From Silene noctiflora (Eukaryota; Streptophyta; Magnoliopsida; Caryophyllales; Caryophyllaceae): a DNA stretch of 26,796 nt. Position 1 is the first letter of the stretch; each line of letters opens with the position of its first letter. This document shows positions 19,687 through 26,796 of this stretch, in pieces. Made by a program: the position numbers and the translations under genes. Location of the stretch: NCBI GenBank assembly GCA_009801015.1, contig VHZZ01000016.1, forward strand, positions 349,149 to 375,944. The letters run 5' to 3'. A model generated the notes under the pieces. That model ran no database searches and was not told the DNA's origin. It worked only from the letters and a program-made list of their open reading frames with translations.

Positions 19687-21500
19687 TTAAGGAATTGGAT
19701 TGATAAGGTTTCTAATATTAGATCGGACGCATTGGTGGATTCTTGTGTTCCCGTCTCCCAGAGCGGTGTTTTGAGAAAGATTGACGGGCTTGATTCCGTC
19801 TATCTTGGCTCTCCTACTGACCAAGACTGAGGACCTTTCACTGTGAAACACCTTTGAAGCCCTGTTCGGTTTCAAATCGACCAGGTTCTGATCCATCTTT
19901 CTCCTAAGTTGGATTACCTTTGCTTCTCAATTCATGACCCAGTAGCCGGCAATTCTTTCACACCATACAGCACAAATTTGAGCAATACCAACTTCAGGGC
20001 GACTTAGCATAAAATTCATTCAACCGTTGGGTATACAAGACGAATATCTCAAGTGCGCAGTAGTTCCAAGCATTTGTCAGCTCCGAAAAATCAAGGTTGA
20101 GTATCCAAACAGTCATAATAATCGTACCTTGTCCGTCACTAGTTTCAGCTACTCTATAGAAACTCGCATCATATGCTTCCTCCCTAATGAAACCACTTTT
20201 GTCCTCGAGAGTGAAAAATACGACTGAAGTTACTCGTTGAAGCTCCCATATAATAGTGGCCATTCCCACTGCAAGACCACCACAATACTCCATCCTGCTG
20301 AAGAATTCAATGAATTGCACAATAAGATCTCAAACCAAATTACTCACTTCCAATGACGAACAACTTTCTTTTATCATAACTGAACTGAACAGAACAGAAC
20401 AAAACAGTACTCGTACCTACTAGGCGGAAGAGTACTCTCTAAAGATCAACTCCACATATAGTCTCAATTTCCCAAATCATCCTCTTAGTAAACGAAGCAA
20501 CGATAAACCGTGCACATGATATGTAACATCAACTTTCTCTCTATAGCAGAACATGATGACATATAGATACAGCAACTTATGTCTACCATCTTGACCATTT
20601 TGAAAAGCATTTAAGAATCACCAATTCCCAGGCCAAAAACCTCGTGAACGAACATAATAAATCGATCTTGAACAAAAATAAAACCCACCATTTTTCTCCT
20701 TTGAACGCCCACAGTAACTACTAACTACAACCCATCGAGAACTACCAGCAGGATCGAATACATCAAATTTCCAGAGAATCTATCCATTCCCACTATTAAA
20801 ATGTCACTCCTACCTTGAAAATTAAGACCGTGAGCATAATGACATGAATCTACTACCCATTTGCACCAGCTTTCACCCTCTTTAAAATCGAGACATACAA
20901 TCGATCCAACTCTAAACTCAAATATATACATACGAGGAATAATTGCAACCCGTCTTAAGGAGGTTTAAGTAGGCCTCTCAATCAACTTAGAAAGAAGCAA
21001 TAATGGGGTGGGAACTGGGAACCAACTCACGGACAAAGTCTATGACACAGCTTGACATACCTGTAAGGCCATTTCTCATCTGAAACACATTTGAGGTTTG
21101 AGGATACATGAAATCGTACAACAAATTGCCCTTTGTGATCCCCATTTTGGGCTTGGACTTTCGTCGAACAGGTTATAGACAATCGAGCTGCAACTTCCAC
21201 GCCTTTGTCTGCAGTTGAACCTTGTTCTGACAATTCGTGGAACACTTGATGCACCTCGACGGTCATTTTGCTCATTTTTGGCTTTGACCACTTCACCCAC
21301 CTAAAGTTCTCTTTGCAACGTGTCATCAAACACATTTCCATATCAGATTCAACGGCCTCAAGTCCTCAAGTGAACACAGCATCTTTTCTTTAACGCTAAG
21401 ATTTGTCCCGTTTTTGTAGTAGTCCAGAAGTTTTTACCATCACTACAGTCCTCCTGAACCCCCTTGGTTTCAATGATGGCTTGGCATCGTATGTTGATAA
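19687..21500 (-). other. Unrecognised region with small minus-strand ORFs and splice-like borders
   Basis: Minus-strand ORFs of 69 residues (19687-19896), 108 residues (19994-20320), 68 residues (20725-20931) and 104 residues (21027-21341) follow one another. None resembles a family I know. Splice-like signals occur at some edges, for example GTGTTTCAG|ATGAGAAATGGCCTTACAG|GTATGTC at about 21055-21092, and GAGAAGCAAAG|GTAATCC at about 19910-19930. The region lies directly downstream of the PPR gene on the same strand, so these could be untranslated exons of an extended PPR 3' UTR, exons of a noncoding RNA, or a decayed gene. Confidence 0.3.
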
Positions 21501-22194
21501 TCCGCCATTCCTATAGAAAATATATAAATTCAATTACATAAGTGCAATATTAACAGCAAAGCATGAATTTCGTGTCATCTTAAACTCTTAAATATAACCT
21601 CTGTTCTCTATACATGGAATCGTAACAGAATACACATCACCAAGGCAAAGCATTATATAGCTCCAAAGTGATCATATCACAAATGTAGTGCTAATTGGAT
21701 GGTTATAAAATTAATTGATAACCGTGCTTTTCTTTCTACAATAAGGTTGAAAGGTCTCACACATATTTCAACGGAAGTATTCTTTTGTAGACACATTCGA
21801 AATTGGATTCAACCAACTCTCACCGCCCCAGTGACATCCCTATTATAGTAAAGTTTGAGCAATTAGAAGTCGAAAACAATAACAAGAGTTTGATCAATAA
21901 CTTGGCGAATCAAACATCCAGCAGCAGGCTCAAGACAAATGTATGAGTGATGCTTGGAGCCATGGTCACGTGGGAGTGTTTTTATGGGTTGTTTCTTACA
22001 TAAAGTGGAAAATATTGAACTGACTGTGAACATTCCGAAAACAAAAATATGGTCAATCCAAATTAATGAAGAGAGTACCTTTTCAAAAATATGCAGTCAC
22101 CAAAATATGAAAGCCTTGTCACTTTTTCTATCCAGGCCAACCAAATGCTACATGTTGAACCTGTTTCGAGGCATACACACTTTTCCCCTTCTAT
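21501..22194. other. Downstream region of the PPR gene
   Basis: No confident gene. On the minus strand the bases just past the PPR TAG (22194 down to about 22150) still read like an eroded E+ motif and are treated below as a relic. The 90- and 66-residue plus-strand ORFs overlapping here are antisense shadows. A CACGTG word is at about 21965. Confidence 0.45.
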
Positions 22195-22197
22195 CTA
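22150..22197 (-). pseudogene. Eroded E+ motif after the PPR stop codon
   Basis: Reading through the TAG in frame gives I-E-G-E-K-C-V-C-L-E-T-G, which lines up with the family E+ start (E-V-D/E-G-x-x-x-V-F-V-x-G-D). The TAG occupies the position of the conserved Glu, a single G-to-T change from GAG. Similarity fades soon after. The editing-factor function may survive on the E domain alone, or a partner may supply the missing part. Confidence 0.45.
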
Positions 22198-24708
22198 CAT
22201 CCAGCTGCACCCTGTGGGTTTCTTAAAACCAGTTGTCTTCATGAATTTTCTGATTTCCAAGACTCCATCCCACTTTGAATCTACCGCATGAAGATTTGAC
22301 ATTGTGACGCAAGTCCCAATATCCTTATCTTGAGAGCTAAGGAGATGATCAGCAACAATTTGACTTAATTCCACCTCGTGGTAAGTCCTACAAGCACTTA
22401 GCAATGTACTCCATATAGTTGCATTGGGTTTGACTGGCATCTGAGTGACAAAATTAAATGCATCGTTAATCCTGCCTTGTCGAGCGAGGAGATCTACAAC
22501 ACAGCCATACTGCTCCATTGTAGGCTTCATTTCATGAACCTTATATATAGAGTGAAAAATGCTCAATCCTTCATCCACAAGACCGGTGTGACTACAAGCC
22601 GATAAGATGGATGTGATGACTACATGATCTGGCCTCATACGCAGTTCAAGCATATGGTTGAACAGGGCAAGGGCTTCTTTTCCCATACCATGCATGGCAT
22701 AACCATTAATTAGAGATGTGAACATGATTAGGTCTTTAATGGAACTTGACCAAAAAAGCTTACCAGCTGATCTTACATGGCCACATTTAGAGTATACATC
22801 TATCAGGGCCCCCGTCAATTGAGCTTCCCCAATACAAGCTCGGATCACATATCCATGGCACTGCCTCAACAAATTGGCTGAAGCCGTATTCGCGAACATG
22901 GGAAGAATGCTCATTATGGTGGTTGTGTCAGGCTTCATGCCTGTAACTTGTTGCAACTCCAGCAACAGCGACACAGCATCTTCATGGTGATTGTTCAACA
23001 CATATGCTTTTATCATCAGATTCCAGGTCAAGAGATCAGTTTGTCTACCCTGTAAATTAGAAGTAGTACTAAACCTAGGTTTCATCGAGTCCAACATTGC
23101 CGTCTCTTCACCCAACAGTATCTGAAATTTTTTTCGTGCATAATCCAAATTACCACACTTACCATATGCATCAAGTATACAAGAACCCAGGATACCTTGA
23201 CAATGACAAGCCCTCAAAAGATAGCCATGAGCTTCTTTCAATTTCAATGGTTTACAGGAATTTCCATAAAATCGAATCAATGTTAACAAGGTGATGGAAT
23301 CTGGCCTTAATCCCTCCTTGACCATCTGATTTAGAAGACTGACCACCTCCAATTCACGGCCACTATCTGCACATGTACTAAGCATTGAGTTCCAGGAGAT
23401 TAAATCCCTATTAGATATCATCATGAATGTCCTATAAGATGAATATAAATCATCACATTTAGCATATGAATTTATCAAGGCGTTACTAACTGTTGTATCA
23501 TAACATAATATTGGATTTTGAAGAGCATATCCATGAATCTGCTTAACCATTTTCAGATTATGCAGATGAGAACAAGCAGAGAGGACAGAAACTAGAGTGA
23601 CCGAATTTGGCATTAGCGTCTTCCCCAAAACTAATTGGTGAAACAAGTGAATTGCTTGATAATATTCATTATGTGAGACATAGCCACTAATAATGGCATT
23701 CCAGGAAACAAGATCCCTTAAAAGCATCCTGTTGAACAAGGTTTCTGCATCTTTACACAGACCGATCCTCAAGTAAAAACTCGTAAGCGCATTAACAACA
23801 AAAACGTCATTTTGCAATTTAGTATGTTTAACAATGTAAGCGTGCAGCTCTCTACCCAAATAATATGCAATATCTCCACCTAGAGTAGCATATACAGGTA
23901 GAATACTTGCAATGGTCGAATAGTTTGGTGCAACACGCTCGACCAACATACGTCTAAACAAAACACAAGCATCATTGTGAAAATCCTTCTCGGAAAATCC
24001 AGCAATTATTGCGTTCCATGAGATAACATCCTTGTCATCAATCTCGCAAAAGGATGCATATGCACTATCGTGAATCTGTCCACATTTTGCATACATGGAA
24101 ATGAGTGAATTTCCAACTAGTGTCTCAGATGCCCATCCAAATTTTATGGCATAACAATGAATGCTCTTACCAGCACTCAAACACCCCAACCGAGCACAAA
24201 CAGGAAGAACAATAGCAATAGTTACAGGGCTGAACTCAGCTTCTCTAGTAGTGTGCATCTTACACACTAAACTTATCACTTCCGCATCACGAACAAGGGA
24301 CCCAGACAATCCAGCTAAGACAGTGTTCCAAGCAACAGTGTCACATTTAGGCATCTGGTTAAAGAGGTTCTTGCAGTCATTAAACGCTTTTGCTTTAGCA
24401 TACACATTAAGCAGTCCCTTAGATACCGAAACACAAGATATATGTCCGAGCTTAATCACAAGACTTTGTAGGGGTTTCCCTAAACCAAAAGCCGGGATTA
24501 AAGCACAGGATTTTAAAACAGTTTGTAGAATATGATGATCAGGTTTAAACCCAAATGGACGCCGCACTTTCGTGAGGAAATGTGAGAGGACCTCATCATG
24601 TCTACCATGAAATGACTTAGCTCGTATAACATCACTCCATGTTTTAAAATCTGTCATTGGGATGCTGCTACTTTTCCTGACAATGTCAACTAGCTCAACT
24701 CGTAACAT
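22195..24708 (-). CDS. SLG1: PLS-class pentatricopeptide repeat protein, SLG1 (At5g08490)-like, mitochondrial
   Basis: 837 residues in one exon. PPR motifs tile nearly the whole protein: repeated WNAIIAGF/WNAIISGY/WNSMLSTC cores, YAKCG-type helices (VYSKCGHVRSAGKLF) and PDxxT motif ends. The C-terminus is an E domain (PVKPNATIWSTLLSACR to FKKPTGCSW). Order and wording of many blocks (LVGNSLISMYAKCG, KPTMEQYGCVVDL, FVTQMPVKPNA) match Arabidopsis At5g08490/SLG1. Family knowledge: such proteins bind specific organelle RNA bases and recruit C-to-U editing factors; SLG1 is reported to act on mitochondrial nad3, part of complex I. The start at 24708 is the only ATG after an upstream in-frame TAA; a second Met is at residue 18. 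The frame ends TGG ATG TAG exactly where relatives continue W-x-E-V/I into the E+ motif, so the tail is shorter than usual. Confidence 0.9.
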   Translation of the reverse strand: MLRVELVDIVRKSSSIPMTDFKTWSDVIRAKSFHGRHDEVLSHFLTKVRRPFGFKPDHHILQTVLKSCALIPAFGLGKPLQSLVIKLGHISCVSVSKGLLNVYAKAKAFNDCKNLFNQMPKCDTVAWNTVLAGLSGSLVRDAEVISLVCKMHTTREAEFSPVTIAIVLPVCARLGCLSAGKSIHCYAIKFGWASETLVGNSLISMYAKCGQIHDSAYASFCEIDDKDVISWNAIIAGFSEKDFHNDACVLFRRMLVERVAPNYSTIASILPVYATLGGDIAYYLGRELHAYIVKHTKLQNDVFVVNALTSFYLRIGLCKDAETLFNRMLLRDLVSWNAIISGYVSHNEYYQAIHLFHQLVLGKTLMPNSVTLVSVLSACSHLHNLKMVKQIHGYALQNPILCYDTTVSNALINSYAKCDDLYSSYRTFMMISNRDLISWNSMLSTCADSGRELEVVSLLNQMVKEGLRPDSITLLTLIRFYGNSCKPLKLKEAHGYLLRACHCQGILGSCILDAYGKCGNLDYARKKFQILLGEETAMLDSMKPRFSTTSNLQGRQTDLLTWNLMIKAYVLNNHHEDAVSLLLELQQVTGMKPDTTTIMSILPMFANTASANLLRQCHGYVIRACIGEAQLTGALIDVYSKCGHVRSAGKLFWSSSIKDLIMFTSLINGYAMHGMGKEALALFNHMLELRMRPDHVVITSILSACSHTGLVDEGLSIFHSIYKVHEMKPTMEQYGCVVDLLARQGRINDAFNFVTQMPVKPNATIWSTLLSACRTYHEVELSQIVADHLLSSQDKDIGTCVTMSNLHAVDSKWDGVLEIRKFMKTTGFKKPTGCSWM

Positions 24709-25270
24709 CCCAATACTACTACGAGGACTAACCCATTTGCATTACCGCCATTCCTATTTTCCTAGCCATAAAAGACAACAATTTTACTCATAATTAAACA
24801 AACCCAAATTGTCACAGAGAATTTTTGTTATCTTTTCACATTGAGGACTTTTAACAAACAGTTGGTGAGCAACATTAATTTCAACAGAAACATCAGTAGA
24901 GGGAGGTCCAACAGTATAAATAAAAGCCGATTCAACCAAATGAAGCTATGAATGTAAAGAATGCGGTGTTCTGTTCTTCCCCAAATAAAAAAACAGAAAC
25001 CCTAATTTTCGAAAATGACGTGAAATTGAAGAGAAAGTAAGAGGGAATGGAACGAACCAAGAGAGGAGAGACTTTGAAAGGTGCGAAGGGCGCGACAAGG
25101 TTGAATGAGGACTTCGAGACCGTGGATTATAAACGGGTCGAATAATTTTTAATTCTTTTTTTTTTTTTTTTTTTTTAAAACAATTACGTATTTTACGAAA
25201 GTAAATGATTTTTCTTGAACTTTATTCCATCATATATTTTTCTCTCATAATTTGGAAATTTCATGTATTG
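24709..25270 (-). promoter_or_regulatory. 5' side of the PPR gene
   Basis: No gene on either strand. On the minus strand this is the leader and promoter of the PPR gene; an AAACCCTAATTTT-type leader word (about 25000) and C/T-rich stretches upstream fit a plant leader. A poly-T/A-rich run at 25156-25180 separates it from the next repeat. TATA box and start site are not fixed. Confidence 0.4.
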
Positions 25271-25271
25271 T

Positions 25272-25490
25272 AAGGGTATGGATAGCTCGCAAGCAACTCA
25301 AGCTTGACTCGGTTAAAACTCGACTCGTTTTGAGCTGCCTCGAGCTCGCATTAAAGCTCGCAAGCTTGATAATGGGCACAATTTTTTCAAGCTCGGGTAA
25401 GTCCGAGATCGGCTCGAGCTTGAGTTTTACTTTACAAGCACAAGCCGAACAAGGTCAAGCTCGGACTCGACTCGACTCGTTAGCACCCCT
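25272..25490. mobile_element. Non-autonomous hAT-like element with CTCGAG-iterated interior
   Basis: The interior iterates GCTCGAGCTCGCA, AAGCTTGACTCG and GACTCGACTCG words in both orientations. The ends read AGGGTATGGATAGCTCG and (inverted) AGGGGTGCTAACGAGT, a common plant terminus beginning AGGGGTG. About 220 bp, no real coding potential; the 92-residue ORF here is a by-product. Confidence 0.5.
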
Positions 25491-25588
25491 AAATAGAATA
25501 ATATTGAAAATATGGTGTATGATGAATTAAAAAAAGTGTATGAAATACTCAACAACACTCTTTTACAATCCGATCCTAAATAGTAGTA

Positions 25589-25769
25589 CTCTCTTCGATC
25601 CGGTCATTTGTTTACGTTTGATTTTCGGCACAAAGATCAAGGAAAGAGAAAGAGACTGATTATTGGATGATAAGTGGACCATCAAAGGCATTCCCAAAAT
25701 AAAAAGGTAAACAATTAACTGAGACATACCAAAATAAAATAGCTAAACAAATGACCGAGACGGAGGGAG
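25589..25769. mobile_element. Stowaway-type MITE
   Basis: The left end CTCTCTTCGATCCGGTCATTTGTTTAC and the right end GCTAAACAAATGACCGAGACGGAGGGAG are inverted matches. Both are bordered by TA (25587-25588 and 25770-25771). At 181 bp it is the same family as the short copy at 10337-10424 and the relic at 18741. Confidence 0.8.
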
Positions 25770-25771
25770 TA

Positions 25772-26337
25772 ATCTATGGGAAATTCACAAACATAACCCC
25801 GTCTACCAAGCCATCACAACTAGAAAGGCTACTACTCTAAACCTAGATGGCACAGACCGACTTCTCTTGACATCCGCAAGCAAATCGTGTCCGGTGTGGC
25901 ACCTGTCAACAGTCCATCGTCAATGTGTTAGACATCCCAAGTTGACTCAACTTTAACCCTCTTATTTGTATGCACCCACGATCTAAGGATCGATGCCGGT
26001 TATGCATATCCATTTGATTATACTCACGCTCACTTTGACGCCTAAGCGTTTTGCGATCAAAATTGAAGTTAAAAGAATACTCAGGACATCGCCGCTGATA
26101 AAGATTGAATGAAATATCTTGGGTCCGACTTATGAAATAATCAAAGAAAGGACGTCAGGGGGGCCAGCCATAAGAGTCGATACTTTCCGATCACTTTGTC
26201 TCAACATGGGTCAGACTCATTTGCCATGATAGGGAAGCCACCGATAACGGACTGTCGGACGTATTGAACGGGGAACGTAGATCTGCCACGTAAATAGCCT
26301 TATTACTCGTACAAGAACACCTTACAAACTACAGACT
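25772..26337. other. Intergenic, possible retrotransposon remnant
   Basis: No long ORF. This is less AT-rich than its surroundings, with phrases such as GATCTAAGGATCGATGCCGG and CACGCTCACTTTGACGCC that look like eroded LTR or retroelement sequence. I could not identify ends, primer-binding site or polypurine tract. Confidence 0.3.
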
Positions 26338-26684
26338 AAGTAGCACGGACACTCCTCCTAATCAGTCGTTCGGTGTCCGACACCGTGTCGGACACACGCC
26401 GTGCCTAAATGTGTCGGATACCAATAAATAAGGAATGAAATGTCGAAAGACTGAAAAAGATTGATTAGAAGACGAGTTTGAGTGGGAAATGAGAATAAAT
26501 TATAGCCAAAGTTAAATTTTAGCTTCAATTATTTAAATTTAATATCAAATACATTTACAAAAATAAAATAATACGTTAATTTTAACTATAAATATATATT
26601 TTATTAAATTTAAATAACGTGTCTCATGTCCTAAATTTTATGGGATGCCGTGTCAGTGTCCGTGTCCGTTTTAGTGCTACCTAG
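26338..26684. mobile_element. Inverted-repeat element with GTGTCGGACAC-type palindromes
   Basis: Left AAGTAGCACGGACAC and right GTGTCCGTTTTAGTGCTACCT are inverted matches. The interior next to the ends iterates GTGTCCGACACCGTGTCGGACAC, then GTCAGTGTCCGTGTCCG. The centre is AT-rich. Length is ~345 bp. The shape suits a non-autonomous hAT-like element; an 8-bp target duplication was not clear. Confidence 0.45.
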
Positions 26685-26777
26685 CCTACAAATGCCTCCA
26701 TTATTCATCAGGGAAGATTGTTAACTTCCACTCTCAAAGATATTTCATTTATTTTAAATATATATGCACTTCAGCAC

Positions 26778-26796
26778 TAGACCTGGCAAAACGGGT
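26778..26796. repeat. Start of another repeat cut by the window end
   Basis: GACCTGGCAAAACGGGT resembles the beginning of the widespread plant GGCAAACGGGTC-type degenerate repeat. Too short to place. Confidence 0.25.

Noticed and set aside
24161-24535. 124-residue plus-strand ORF
   Set aside because: Shadow on the opposite strand of the PPR gene.

Overview
This window is nuclear DNA from a plant, very probably a core eudicot. It is AT-rich, the genes are well spaced and split by introns, and short non-autonomous transposons fill the gaps. Several repeats look like families common in Caryophyllales/Amaranthaceae, such as Stowaway ends of the type CTCCCTCCRTC and the GAGACGGTCTC motif, but that placement is a guess. 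Four protein-coding genes can be read with confidence.

Layout. (1) 1-1275: a three-copy, 30-bp tandem repeat at the window edge, then the promoter side of the first gene. (2) 1276-4183 (+): a six-exon bHLH transcription factor of the PIF family, closest to UNE10/PIF8. I reconstructed all exons to give 459 codons; the last intron appears to be of GC-AG type. (3) 4184-7670: no gene; degenerate repeats and a clear Stowaway MITE. (4) 7671-9251 (-): an intronless CDS for a plant calmodulin-binding protein (PF07839 type), with a probable 1.5-kb intron in its 5' UTR. (5) 12307-15029: a ~2.7-kb Mutator-like non-autonomous transposon. It has near-perfect 36/37-bp terminal inverted repeats, two internal arrays of CCATGG palindromes phased at ~32 bp, and captured fragments of a receptor-like kinase and an RNase H domain. 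(6) 16400-17197 (-): a membrane-anchored C3HC4 RING protein with a probable 1.7-kb 5' UTR intron. (7) 19690-21500: small unrecognised ORFs, some flanked by splice-like signals. (8) 22195-24708 (-): a PLS-class pentatricopeptide repeat protein, closest to SLG1 (At5g08490), stopping by a TAG just where the family's E+ motif begins. (9) 24709-26796: promoter side of that gene and three non-autonomous transposon-like elements.

The genes do not form a pathway: phytochrome-linked transcription, calcium signalling, ubiquitination and mitochondrial RNA editing are simply neighbours. The most unusual structure is the pair of phased palindrome arrays in the Mutator-like element. Spacing of about three DNA helical turns, dyad symmetry of most units, and an alternating A/B unit type in the right-hand array are not explained by the captured gene pieces.
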